From the NCBI GenBank assembly GCA_964392775.1, contig CAYMRD010000013.1:1-64000 (forward strand): a stretch of 64,000 nucleotides of DNA. The letters run 5' to 3'. Both the position numbers and the translations under genes were made by a program. Shown here piece by piece: positions 50,904 through 59,184 of the stretch. Position 1 is the stretch's first letter; the number at the start of each line of letters is the position of its first letter. This DNA is from UKL13-3 sp964392775 (GTDB lineage: Bacteria > Bacteroidota > Bacteroidia > UKL13-3). The notes below the pieces were generated by a model. It did not search any database. It was not told the origin of the DNA and was given only the letters and a program-made list of their open reading frames with translations.

Positions 50904-51138
50904 GTTGTTTTTTTGAGTTTCTATGATTGAACTTAACGTGTCACAATATTGCCTGATACATGTTAAGCAAACATGAAATGGCCCGGGACAAATGAGGGGA
51001 CATCCAACAAGAAACTTACTGTCAATTTTTTAACGAATGCAGTTGACAAACACTTAACAAATGCATCATTATTCCTTAACATTCTTTAAGCCTTAGCCGG
51101 AATGTTTTTGCCGTATTATTGAAACTCTGTTTTAAGAT
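50904..51138. promoter_or_regulatory. Divergent control region with repeated TTAAC words
   Basis: Between the TonB receptor and the TPR-HTH gene. CTTAACA occurs at 51053-51059 and 51075-51081, exactly 22 bases (two helical turns) apart. TTAACG occurs at about 51030 and TTAACG again at about 50933. CTGTCA lies at about 51019. A helically phased pair of direct repeats could bind a regulator such as PhoB or the adjacent HTH protein, but TTAAC is also common in AT-rich DNA. Confidence 0.3.
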
Positions 51139-52581
51139 GTGAGATACTTTTTGTTTTTATTTTTGTCGGCCTGGTTTGGAATTGCAAAAAGCCAGCCTTC
51201 TTTAACAGCCATGATGCATGCTGCGGATAGTTGCATGAAACAGGAGAATTATATCCGGGCTATGAATCTTCTTACAGATATTGAAATTGTTTTAGAAGAT
51301 ACAGACTCCACCAACCGGATTTTGGCATTGGTTTATTATAACCTTGCTGTATGCTTTGATTATTTTGATTACACCGAGCTTTCAACCCAGTATTTTACCA
51401 AAGCTTTACCGCGCTTTCAATCGTTTGGCGATCTGCAAAATATAGCTTATTGCCTCACAGAATTAGGTGATTCATACGAAGACGGAGGTAACAACAAAAC
51501 GGCCAGAATATTTCAGCTAAGGGCTTTGGCTATCTTCAAACAACTTAACGATAGCAATGGAATCGCAAAAGTATATGATAACCTTTCGAGTATTTATGAA
51601 AACTATTCCCTGTATGATTCCTCTTTATATTATTTAAACAGTGCATTCAAATTATATACTGACCTTCATGACACCATCGGGCAATGTGTTGTTCTTAATA
51701 ATCTTGGAGATATAGAGCTCAAAAAAGGAAATAACCTTGCCGGCCTCAATTATTATAAACAATCCCTGTTGCTGTCTCAACTCGTTAACAACCATGAAGA
51801 GGAACGTGGTAATTTAAAGGATATTGCCAGATGTTATTCCCTGCTGGGCAACTATAAACTTGCATACGAGTATTTCAACCATTTTTTTGCAATCCACCGA
51901 AAACTCAAAATTGAAAAGAAGATTGATGAAGTCGCGGCATTACAAATTCACTCATTGCAAGCCAAAAAGGAGTTTCAAATCCAACAGCTTAATTCCGAAA
52001 AGGAGCTATCGACCTTACGATTTTCGGTTATTATCATCTCATTAATACTTTTCATTGTTATATTATTTAACAGCTATCAGTCGTACCGGTCCAAAGTAAA
52101 AAGGACTACCGAACAACGAAACGCATTTGAACGGGATCTGCAACTGGAAATTGAAATCCGTAAAGAAAAGCTGGCCAATTATACAAGGCAGTTAGCCGAG
52201 CGTGCCGAACTGATTGAGTCGTTAAAAAAACAACTGACCGAAACCTTTGAATTAAATAATGCCAATACAGATATCAGGTATAAAGCCATCGAACAATTAT
52301 CAAACTCGGTGATTTTAACAGATGACGATTGGGTGCAGTTTAAAAAACAATTTGAAAATGTATACGAAGGCTTTTTTGTAAAGCTCAGGGAAACCTACCC
52401 CGACTTATCAATTGGTGATATCCGGCTGGCATCGTTGTTAAAATTAAAATTATCGCAGGAAGAAATAGCCCGTATGATTGGCATTACGGTGGATGGCGTT
52501 AAAAAAGCAAGCAGCCGGCTAAAGAAAAAGGTATTAACGAACGAAATGTTAACACTAAAAGAGTGGATTGAAAATATCTAG
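51139..52581 (+). CDS. Membrane-bound TPR sensor with C-terminal LuxR-like HTH
   Basis: 480 aa from a GTG at 51139 (no ATG opens the signal sequence). Signal or anchor (MRYFLFLFLSAWFGIAKS), TPR repeats from about 25 to 260 (ALVYYNLAVCFDYFDYTELS, IAYCLTELGDSYEDGGN, VLNNLGDIELKKGN), a membrane helix near 293-311 (VIIISLILFIVILF), a coiled coil, then a DNA-binding C-terminus (LSQEEIARMIGITVDGVKKASSRLKKK, about 433-459). Such one-protein TPR-TM-HTH regulators are frequent in Bacteroidota. Divergent from the TonB receptor, which is its most likely target. Confidence 0.82.
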   Translation: MRYFLFLFLSAWFGIAKSQPSLTAMMHAADSCMKQENYIRAMNLLTDIEIVLEDTDSTNRILALVYYNLAVCFDYFDYTELSTQYFTKALPRFQSFGDLQNIAYCLTELGDSYEDGGNNKTARIFQLRALAIFKQLNDSNGIAKVYDNLSSIYENYSLYDSSLYYLNSAFKLYTDLHDTIGQCVVLNNLGDIELKKGNNLAGLNYYKQSLLLSQLVNNHEEERGNLKDIARCYSLLGNYKLAYEYFNHFFAIHRKLKIEKKIDEVAALQIHSLQAKKEFQIQQLNSEKELSTLRFSVIIISLILFIVILFNSYQSYRSKVKRTTEQRNAFERDLQLEIEIRKEKLANYTRQLAERAELIESLKKQLTETFELNNANTDIRYKAIEQLSNSVILTDDDWVQFKKQFENVYEGFFVKLRETYPDLSIGDIRLASLLKLKLSQEEIARMIGITVDGVKKASSRLKKKVLTNEMLTLKEWIENI

Positions 52582-52600
52582 CTCCTTTTCATAGAAAACA

Positions 52601-52631
52601 TGTGAAGCCCCGATTTGTGCTTAGAAAGAGA
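52601..52631. repeat. Partial copy of the tRNA-Leu 3' end and flank
   Basis: Bases 52601-52631 match 53440-53470 at 28 of 31 positions. The latter contains the 3' acceptor strand and T-arm edge of tRNA-Leu plus its downstream flank. The two copies bracket palindrome array C, about 840 bp apart. Confidence 0.65.
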
Positions 52632-53370
52632 TTTGGCTGCTCCTGAGCCTTTTCTATTATGAATTGTCTCGCATAACTAGCAGCCTCCAAAGGAGGTATA
52701 TCTCATTAATCAGGGACGGGCTCATGAATATAGATGGCGCACCTACGGAGCGCTGATACCTTTTGGAACATATTGTCTATAGAGGTTGGACTCCTCCGGA
52801 GCCTGACGAGATTGCTATCTCTGTTGATGCGCAGAAGCCGCCTCCTCAGGAGGCTTATCTTTGTAACCAGTCCACAACGAAATGCCAAGAGCTCCGGAGG
52901 AGCGAAATCTCTATCCAATATCCCAAACACGATCAACGTAAAAAAAATCATGAATATAGATGGCGCACCTACGGAGCGCTAATGCCTACGGTTCTATTTT
53001 TGTCTATAGAGATTGGACTCCTCCGGAGCCTGACGATGCCAATCTATTCGTAGATTTATGAATAAAGATTGTGCACCTACAGAACGCTGATGCTTTTGGG
53101 ATTGTATTTGTCTATAGAGGTTGGACTCCTCCGGAGCCTGACGATGCCAATCTATTCGTAGATTTATGAATAAAGATTGTGCACCTACAGAACGCTGATG
53201 CTTTTGGGATTGTATTTGTCTACAGAGGTTGGGCTCCTCCGGAGCCCTTTTCAAAGAATTTCAAAGGATAATATGGGAATCATCTCGTATGACCAACAGC
53301 CTCCGGAGGAGGCAAACCTCTATAGCCCATTTATGAACGAAATGCCCGGAGCTCCGGAGGAGCGAAACCT
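52630..53370. repeat. Palindrome (REP-like) array C
   Basis: The largest array. Direct units begin near 52730, 52955, 53064 and 53172, each with GCGCACCTACGGAGCGC (or the diverged GTGCACCTACAGAACGC), CTATAGAGGTTGGACT and a CTCCTCCGGAGCC hairpin. The last two units are a near-perfect tandem with period 108 (53031 and 53139). Inverted hairpins are near 52682, 52850, 52890, 53299-53313 and 53348. Apparent reading frames inside it are repeats, not genes. It separates the TPR-HTH gene from tRNA-Leu. Confidence 0.88.
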
Positions 53371-53418
53371 ATATTATGGATATCTACCAACAATATATCT
53401 GACAAAAAAAAATCGCAT

Positions 53419-53447
53419 AAAAAAAGCTCCACAATGTATTGTGAAGC
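53419..53447 (-). terminator. Terminator of the THX-tRNA-Leu transcript
   Basis: Minus-strand arms GCTTCACAAT and ATTGTGGAGC (one G-T pair), followed by TTTTTTT. It begins about 10 bases after the tRNA 3' end. Confidence 0.8.
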
Positions 53448-53456
53448 CCGGATTTG

Positions 53457-53538
53457 TGCTGCGAAAGAGACTCGAACTCTTACACCTAACGGCACCACCC
53501 CCTCAAGATGGCGTGTCTACCAATTCCACCACCGCAGC
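53457..53538 (-). tRNA. tRNA-Leu, anticodon GAG
   Basis: 82 nt. Acceptor arms GCTGCGG and TCGCAGC with discriminator A. The D-arm region GGTGGAATTGGTAGAC is class II. Anticodon stem CCATC / GGTGG around loop TTGAGGG gives anticodon GAG (reads CUU/CUC). A long variable arm (TGCCGTTAGGTGTAA) and T-arm AGAGTTCGAGTCTCT follow. CCA is not encoded. It lies 13 bp downstream of the THX gene on the same strand. Confidence 0.95.
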
Positions 53539-53551
53539 GGGTATCGCTGAA

Positions 53552-53668
53552 TTAAGCAGCTCTTTTTGTGTTGTTATTTTTAGACTTCAACACACGTTTG
53601 TTACGGCTTTTTCCAAATGAACCATTTTTCATTTTACCTTTTTTAGATCTTACGTCTCCTTTTCCCAT
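53552..53668 (-). CDS. 30S ribosomal protein THX
   Basis: 38 aa: MGKGDVRSKKGKMKNGSFGK, then SRNKRVLKSKNNNTKRAA. The basic N-terminus MGKGDxxxxxGKxxxGSFGxxR is the THX signature. This small protein sits in the 30S head in Thermus, and homologues are widespread in Bacteroidota. The gene is so short that it is easily missed. It is followed by tRNA-Leu and a terminator. Upstream, TATCTTCG (53693-53700, minus strand) resembles a -7 box with one mismatch. Confidence 0.88.
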   Translation of the reverse strand: MGKGDVRSKKGKMKNGSFGKSRNKRVLKSKNNNTKRAA

Positions 53669-53758
53669 GATTGATATTATATTTTAGGGTGGCGAAGATA
53701 GGACTTTTCCGAAAACCAAAAAATCTATTTACGGGTCTTTTTTATTTTATTTGAAGCA

Positions 53759-54616
53759 ATGGAAAACGATATCCTGAAAATCAACATCACCCACAAAGGT
53801 GCTGAACTGCAACAAATCACCCACAAAAGCAGCGGTTATGATTTTTTGTGGCAGGCCGACCCAACAATCTGGGGCCGCCACGCACCGGTGCTTTTCCCTG
53901 TTGTGGGCAAACTCAAAAACAACCAGTTGCTGATTGACGGAACCGCCTACCCTATGAGCCAGCATGGTTTTGCACGCGATGCCGCTTTTACCTGCATCAA
54001 ACATACCGACACCTCTGCGCTGTTTGAATTGAAGGCCAATGAAACATCTCTGCATGTTTTTCCATATCACTTCACCCTGCAACTGGGATACGAACTCACG
54101 GGTAATACACTTACCTGCTCCTATTTGGTAAAAAACACAGATGATAAACCTATGTATTTCAGCATTGGCGCACATCCCGGGTTTAACCTTCCCACCGCAA
54201 AACTGACGGATTACGTGTTGTTGTTTAACCAACCTGAACAACCCGAAAGACATCTATTAAACACCGGTTTGTTTAATGGCATCAGCAAAGCCGTATTTAG
54301 CCGTGCGGGAGAAATAGACCTTAACAAGGTTTTGTTTGATGATGATGCCATTGTGTTTAAAAACATAACAGCCAAACAGGTGGAATTAAAACAACTCTCT
54401 GGCAATTTTTCTATTGGCTTGACGTATGATGGATTTCCGGATTTAGGAATCTGGACCCAAAAGGATTGCGAACAGTATATTTGCTTAGAGCCCTGGTGCG
54501 GCCATGCCGACCCCATTGACGGGCATGATGATATCAGCGCCAAACCGGGTATCAACACATTGCAACCGGGCGAACAGTTTAACAGAAGTTATACCCTGAC
54601 CTTCTCTTGTCCTTAA
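53759..54616 (+). CDS. Aldose 1-epimerase family protein (LacX-like)
   Basis: 285 aa. Galactose-mutarotase fold: GAELQQITHKSSGYDFLWQAD near the start, then WGRHAPVLFPVVGKL, MSQHGFARDAAF (His of the active site), SIGAHPGFNLP (second His) and CLEPWCGHAD with the catalytic Glu region. It interconverts sugar anomers; the LacX group has unknown substrate. It lies 41 bp before the M20 gene, which has its own -7 box. Confidence 0.92.
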   Translation: MENDILKINITHKGAELQQITHKSSGYDFLWQADPTIWGRHAPVLFPVVGKLKNNQLLIDGTAYPMSQHGFARDAAFTCIKHTDTSALFELKANETSLHVFPYHFTLQLGYELTGNTLTCSYLVKNTDDKPMYFSIGAHPGFNLPTAKLTDYVLLFNQPEQPERHLLNTGLFNGISKAVFSRAGEIDLNKVLFDDDAIVFKNITAKQVELKQLSGNFSIGLTYDGFPDLGIWTQKDCEQYICLEPWCGHADPIDGHDDISAKPGINTLQPGEQFNRSYTLTFSCP

Positions 54617-54640
54617 CCTTCTTTGTTTATCAAATTTCCA

Positions 54641-54648
54641 TACCTTTG
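54641..54648 (+). promoter_or_regulatory. -7 box of the amidohydrolase gene
   Basis: TACCTTTG, an exact TAnnTTTG, nine bases before the ATG at 54658. A TTTG at 54622-54625 is 15 bases upstream, shorter than the usual spacing. Confidence 0.4.
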
Positions 54649-54657
54649 ATTGCACAC

Positions 54658-55851
54658 ATGACCAACCTGAAACAACGCATACAGGCATTAGCCAAAGAAA
54701 ATCACGAGTACGTGGTTGCGCTTCGCAGACATATTCACCAACATCCTGAACTTTCGTTTCAGGAATACAACACACAGGCTTTTGTAGAGGCTAAGCTCCG
54801 CGAAATGGGTATCACCCAAATTGAACACAAAGCCACAACCGGTTTGGTTGCCTTGATTGAAGGAAAAAATCCCGGCTGCAAAACCATTGCGCTGCGTGCT
54901 GATATGGATGCATTGCCGATCATCGAACAAAATGATGTTTCATATAAATCGCAAAACGAAGGCGTGATGCACGCTTGCGGACATGATGTGCACACAAGTT
55001 CGTTATTGGGTGCGGCCATGATTTTGCATACCTTAAAAGATGAATTTGATGGAACCATTAAATTGATTTTTCAACCCGGAGAAGAAAAACTACCGGGTGG
55101 CGCTTCGCTGATGATTGCCGATGGAGCCCTCGAATCACCCACTGCCACCTCGATTATCGGGCAACATGTGATGCCGTTGTTACCCGCGGGAACCATCGGG
55201 TTCCGCGAAGGTTTGTATATGGCTTCAACCGATGAATTGTATGTAACCGTTAAAGGCAAAGGTGGACATGGAGCCATGCCTCACCTGTGTATCGACCCTG
55301 TACTCATTACGGCACATATCATTACCGGCCTGCAAAGTATCGTGAGCCGCAGGGCCAATCCTATTATTCCTTCGGTACTTTCGTTTGGTAAAGTAATTGC
55401 CAACGGAGCCACCAATGTGATTCCGGATGAAGTGAAACTGGAAGGAACCTTTAGAACCCTGGATGAAAACTGGAGAGCCGAAGCGCATAAACTGATGGTG
55501 CAAACCGCCACACAAATTGCAACCAGCATGGGTGGAACCTGTGAGTTTGAAGTACGCAAAGGATATCCGTATCTTAAAAACGATATAACCGTAACCCGCA
55601 GAGCAAAAGCTGCAGCCATTGAATATGTAGGAGCTGATAAGGTTGTTGATTTGGATATTTGGATGGCAGCCGAAGATTTTGCCTATTACTCGCAACAGAT
55701 GCCGGCTTGTTTTTACCGCTTAGGCACACGCAATGAAGCCAGGGGTATTGTTTCAGGTGTACACACTCCTACGTTTAATATTGACGAAAGTGCATTGGAG
55801 TTGGGAGCAGGATTGATGGCGTGGTTGGCGTTGCAGGAGTTGGGGAGTTAG
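54658..55851 (+). CDS. M20-family metallo-amidohydrolase/carboxypeptidase
   Basis: 397 aa from the ATG at 54658 (MTNLKQRIQALAKEN); the frame is open for 17 more codons overlapping the epimerase. Metal motifs of the M20D group: RRHIHQHPELSFQE, RADMDALP, MHACGHDVHTS (C and H ligands), FQPGEEKLPGGA and the C-terminal AEDFAYY. Probably cytoplasmic; substrates are N-acyl amino acids or small peptides. A hippurate-hydrolase-like role is usual for the group. Confidence 0.94.
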   Translation: MTNLKQRIQALAKENHEYVVALRRHIHQHPELSFQEYNTQAFVEAKLREMGITQIEHKATTGLVALIEGKNPGCKTIALRADMDALPIIEQNDVSYKSQNEGVMHACGHDVHTSSLLGAAMILHTLKDEFDGTIKLIFQPGEEKLPGGASLMIADGALESPTATSIIGQHVMPLLPAGTIGFREGLYMASTDELYVTVKGKGGHGAMPHLCIDPVLITAHIITGLQSIVSRRANPIIPSVLSFGKVIANGATNVIPDEVKLEGTFRTLDENWRAEAHKLMVQTATQIATSMGGTCEFEVRKGYPYLKNDITVTRRAKAAAIEYVGADKVVDLDIWMAAEDFAYYSQQMPACFYRLGTRNEARGIVSGVHTPTFNIDESALELGAGLMAWLALQELGS

Positions 55852-55904
55852 ACGTAATGTAAAGACGAATGACACAGAAATACTTTATTGACAGATCTAG
55901 ACAC

Positions 55905-56309
55905 ATGAAGACCTTAAAAACTTCCTTGGTTTTTGGTTTAGGATGCCTGGCTGTTTTGATTTTGACCAATATTATCTTTTACAATTTTTCCGGACTCATT
56001 ATTGCCTCGGCATTCCTTGGTGGAGCGGTTTTAATATCTGTAATTTCTCTATACCGAACAATATTTCTTTTAAAACGCCCTTTGATAACTATTGATGATA
56101 ATTCCATTCGTTATTTTAATGTCTTGTGGTATAACAATCACAAGTGGGACAAATTCGAGTTGGCTTATTTTAACACAGACAATCTTTCAATTTCCATTGG
56201 CTTGACAAATGGAAGAATCTTCGACAAATTTCTTCTTGATTCATTGTCGCAAAAAGACATCGAGAATATTAAAAATTGTTTTATAACAAGAGATAAACTC
56301 ATTGGTTAA
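55905..56309 (+). CDS. Small membrane protein, PH-like
   Basis: 134 aa from the ATG at 55905 (MKTLKTSLVFGLGC); 12 more codons upstream are open. Two membrane segments (about 7-25 and 30-50), then a soluble part (PLITIDDNSIRYFNVLWYNNHKWDKFELAYFN) that looks like a small PH-like domain with I-DD-I and W-N-I patterns. No function is assigned. Common type of orphan membrane protein in Bacteroidota. Confidence 0.6.
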   Translation: MKTLKTSLVFGLGCLAVLILTNIIFYNFSGLIIASAFLGGAVLISVISLYRTIFLLKRPLITIDDNSIRYFNVLWYNNHKWDKFELAYFNTDNLSISIGLTNGRIFDKFLLDSLSQKDIENIKNCFITRDKLIG

Positions 56310-56356
56310 CAGTACGCCAAACGCAGTATCAAACTATTAGCACTAACTTAAGAACC

Positions 56357-57446
56357 TCAAAACACCTCCGTTATCTGAAAATACAATCCGCCATTCCCTC
56401 CTAGTCCGCGGGCATAATCCATTCGGATATTGATTCGGTTTTCGACATTAAGCATAAACCGCACACCTGTTCCTGCTGCGGGATTTAGGTATTTAATTCC
56501 ACCGCTGGGTTCGCTCACCGTATGCACATTGGTAAACACAACATACCCCCCAACGCCTAAAAACTTGTTTACGGTATTCCAATTCACCACTGATATAGGT
56601 CTTGCCTCTGTATCGCCCTTGAACATACCCACGTGTTGCATAATACCTTCCCGGCATGGGTGTAATCATATATGGAACATCACCCGTGGCTTGTTCGGCT
56701 AAAATACGGGTAGCAATGAGGTTTCCTTTTTTACCTTTAAACGAATGATACCAACGTAAATCTGTTCGGATATTCATCCATTGCTGGGTGCTTCCCAACC
56801 ATTTGAAATTGGGATTCAGAGCCATCTCAAAATATAAACCTTTGTAAGCATTCTGAACATTATCGCGGCTATCGTGTACATAATGCAATCCGATTCCCGA
56901 AGCCACAAAACCGGTATTGCCAATGGCTTTTTGTTTGTAGAAACTCACACTATCGGGTTGATCAGATGACGTATTCCATTGCGTAAATAGTCGATATTGC
57001 GGTCCGATGAAATTATGCCCACCAATTTTCCAAAGCAAACGTTCTTCAAATTCGATGGCCTGATAGGAAATCAATTCTTTGACCGGAGCCTGATTATCGG
57101 TACGAGCTCCCAGTTGATAGGTGTATTCGGGCCAGTCCAGAAACTGAAGTTTACCCTGCCACATCAGTTTTTCATGTTCAAAAAACATCTGGTGATTTCC
57201 CTGAACCGTTGTCTGATTGCGGGTGGTATGCATGGCCAAAACCTGTGCATTCGATACACGTGTGGTAGCCGAATCACCCAGTAAAAAATTGGCATTCACC
57301 AAGGCTCCGTAACCCAAACCTGTGTAGGGATCGAATAAAATAATGGGTAAAGGCGTAAAGCTTACTTTTTTCTTCCCGGGTTCATCTTGTGCATTCAGAA
57401 GAAAACAATAAAAAGATAAGATCAAGAGTAGTGTGTGACGATTCAT
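56357..57446 (-). pseudogene. Outer-membrane surface-antigen (BamA/TamA-like) barrel protein with a one-base frameshift
   Basis: From the ATG at 57446, with signal peptide MNRHTLLLILSFYCFLLNAQ, the frame reads a barrel: PIILFDPYTGLGYGALVNANF, WQGKLQFLDWPEYTY, HYVHDSRDNVQNAYKGLYFEM, RYYATRGYVQGRYRGKTYISGELEYR. It then leaves the frame at a run of six G on the minus strand (56546-56551). Removing one G joins it to YVVFTNVHTV, NPAAGTGVRFML, IRMDYARG and QITEVF-stop, giving 362 aa. The corrected C-terminus is exactly the expected end of such a barrel. It may be a sequencing error or a real mutation. Confidence 0.75.
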
Positions 57447-57470
57447 GGCTATTAAATTATCAGGTACCAA

Positions 57471-57808
57471 GGTAAGCGAAACCTGATAAACACCATATCT
57501 TCTTTCGATTAATCTCTATTAAACAACTATCGGGAAAGTATTCATGCTCTATTTGTGATTCTTGGAGTCTTCAATATTTGTCAATGTAAATCTAGCCACC
57601 AAGGCACTAACACTCCAAGTTACACCAAGTATTGTCTAAAATTAAGCATCTCTTTTATTCTTGCATTTTTCTTGGTGTTGCTTTGTGGCCTAGAGTCTCC
57701 TATGTTTGCCGATGCGAATCTAACCACCAAGTCACCAAGACTCTAAGTTTCACAAAGTATTGTTGAACAATAAATATATCGTTTAGTGGAGTCTCTTCTT
57801 CGGTTTGA
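57471..57808. repeat. Intergenic repeat of CACCAAGxCACxAA words
   Basis: The unit around 57580-57640 (TGTAAATCTAGCCACCAAGG and ACACCAAGTATTGT) recurs diverged at about 57705-57765 (ATGCGAATCTAACCACCAAG and TCACAAAGTATTGT). Similar words occur at 59068-59095 (TTTCTTGGTGCCCTGGTGG). No gene recognised. Confidence 0.55.
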
Positions 57809-57917
57809 GGCTTGGCGCAGGCGGGGATTTTTACCACAAAACTTCCTACGAAGCCGAATACTTCAAATTTACGAAAAACTGTCAACCGAAGTACTGAACC
57901 CCCGCTTGCGCCAAGCC
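57809..57917. repeat. Large GC-rich inverted repeat
   Basis: GGCTTGGCGCAGGCGGGG (57809-57826) and CCCCGCTTGCGCCAAGCC (57900-57917) pair at 17 of 18 positions around a 73-base AT-rich loop. GTTAGCGGTA follows at 57921. The layout recalls an integron attC half or a long REP: on the minus strand CCGCTAAC, then the two arms. It stands just downstream of the GIY-YIG gene. Confidence 0.75.
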
Positions 57918-57946
57918 GCTGTTAGCGGTAGGTGTTTTGTCAGTCG

Positions 57947-58585
57947 TTACGATAGTAATTGTTTTAAAGTGTCAAACTCTTGTTCGGTCAAAGCGTCATT
58001 ATATAGCTCGTTTACTTGCCAAAGTCCGCTAGCTTTTATTTTGTCTTTTGTCGAATTGTTGCCTAACCATTTTTTTGAAGGGTTTAGTTCGTTTGATTTT
58101 GCAAGTGTCGAAACAATTTTGCTTTCCCAAAAAAGTCTTTGTTCTTTAGTGTCAACTTGGAAAACGCAAAATGAAAGATTGTTTTGTATGTAGTTACTAA
58201 TTCTTTTTTCGGTCTTTTTTTCAAAGTCAAGGTCAAGCAGTTTTAAATTCATTTCCTTTTCCGCTTTTGATGTTATATCAAGTTCCCATAATGGCAGATA
58301 TGGACTTTGGTCTTTATTTAAAATGCAACGACCAATATTTTTTCTAAAAATGCTTCTATTCTTATTTTCTTTTACAAAGTGTTGGTTAAGCCGAGAACGA
58401 AGTTGCTTTTCACCTGTATGAGTTCCAACCCGAACAATTCTGTCTATGTCGTGAAACGTTTCTTCATTTTCAAAAATTATGTAAATGCCGTTTCGGGGAA
58501 TTTCGTTTTCTCTTTGTTTGAAAGGAAACTTGAAACGCTCTTGTTCATTAAATAATTTATGAAGTCTATAAGTCAGTGTTGTCAT
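57947..58585 (-). CDS. GIY-YIG-like nuclease-domain protein
   Basis: 212 aa. Residues 33-70 carry the N-terminal GIY-YIG pattern: NGIYIIFENEE, then DIDRIVRVGTHTG and a basic segment QLRSRLNQHF. The second motif reads VRVGTH in place of YIG. C-terminal helices contain WESKIVSTLAKS and SGLWQVNELYND. Probably a small DNA or RNA endonuclease. It starts 13 bases after the DUF6884 stop, so the two are co-transcribed. No methylase or toxin partner is seen. Confidence 0.7.
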   Translation of the reverse strand: MTTLTYRLHKLFNEQERFKFPFKQRENEIPRNGIYIIFENEETFHDIDRIVRVGTHTGEKQLRSRLNQHFVKENKNRSIFRKNIGRCILNKDQSPYLPLWELDITSKAEKEMNLKLLDLDFEKKTEKRISNYIQNNLSFCVFQVDTKEQRLFWESKIVSTLAKSNELNPSKKWLGNNSTKDKIKASGLWQVNELYNDALTEQEFDTLKQLLS

Positions 58586-58598
58586 TTCAATTTGCTTG

Positions 58599-59027
58599 TT
58601 AAAAATTTAACTCGCTCACCTTGTTTAGTGGCTCTACGATATTGGTTAGCTCTTTTTGTATTGGTTTAATATAAGATTGTCCTGCCAAAATAATGAACGT
58701 GTCTTTTTTGATGTCTGCCACTTTGACTAATTGTTCGATAACCTTTTGTCCCCATAATTTTGCTTCTGCTTTTGTAAGAACTTTCAGATTTGGGTTTTTA
58801 GCTTTTTTGTTTGGTGACACGTAACTTAAAGTAACGTCATAAGGTTCAATTTCTTTGTCAAGGTCAAGCAAGTTGTGAAGAGCTGAGAGAATAAATATTT
58901 TATCAGGTTTTAAAGAAATACCGTAAGCCAAACTGTTTGTAAATAGAGGTCCTTTATACAAGTCTTTCGCTTTCGCTTTGGTCGTTCCTTTTCTGGAAAC
59001 ACAAGATATTAATACTATTCGTTTCAT
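58599..59027 (-). CDS. DUF6884-like protein
   Basis: 142 aa from the ATG at 59027 (MKRIVLISCVSRKG); the longer open frame upstream is repeat sequence. Family features: SCVSRK at 7-12, AKDLYKGPLFTNSLAYG, IFILSALHNLLDLDKEIEPYDVTL, LWGQKVIEQL and FIILAGQSYIKP. The Cys/Lys motif and the ILSA..LL..PY segment match DUF6884, distantly like YaaA or the ArcS family (from memory). Function unknown. First gene of the DUF6884/GIY-YIG pair. Confidence 0.7.
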   Translation of the reverse strand: MKRIVLISCVSRKGTTKAKAKDLYKGPLFTNSLAYGISLKPDKIFILSALHNLLDLDKEIEPYDVTLSYVSPNKKAKNPNLKVLTKAEAKLWGQKVIEQLVKVADIKKDTFIILAGQSYIKPIQKELTNIVEPLNKVSELNF

Positions 59028-59184
59028 TGTCGTGATGTCGTCCGTTACACTTACCGCTAACGTGTTTCTTGGTGCCCTGGTGGCTTGGTGGCGAAAACTT
59101 CTTACCAAAAATACTGGAAGGATCAAGGGTTCACTAAGTTTGATTTTCTTCAGATAAGCTTTCGGATATACATAATAATTTCTA

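Larger units (their letters stand above)
57921..59061. mobile_element. Cassette-like module bounded by 10-bp inverted repeats (putative)
   Basis: GTTAGCGGTA (57921-57930) and TACCGCTAAC (59052-59061) are perfect reverse complements. They enclose exactly the two genes DUF6884 and GIY-YIG with their short leaders, about 1.14 kb. The 3' side continues into the large palindrome at 57809-57917. No transposase or integrase lies nearby. The layout resembles an integron gene cassette (core GTTRRRY-like ... RYYYAAC), but the core is not canonical. Treat as a hypothesis. Confidence 0.4.

Noticed and set aside
52734..53620. Several open frames of 60-150 codons inside array C
   Set aside because: They are translations of the repeat units, one runs through tRNA-Leu, and none has a start signal or family resemblance.
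56357..57446. Programmed frameshift in the barrel gene
   Set aside because: A plain run of six G with no stimulatory structure recognised; an error or slippage is simpler.
57809..59061. A true integron
   Set aside because: No integrase, only one palindrome, and the core GTTAGCG does not fit GTTRRRY; kept only as a cassette-like hypothesis.
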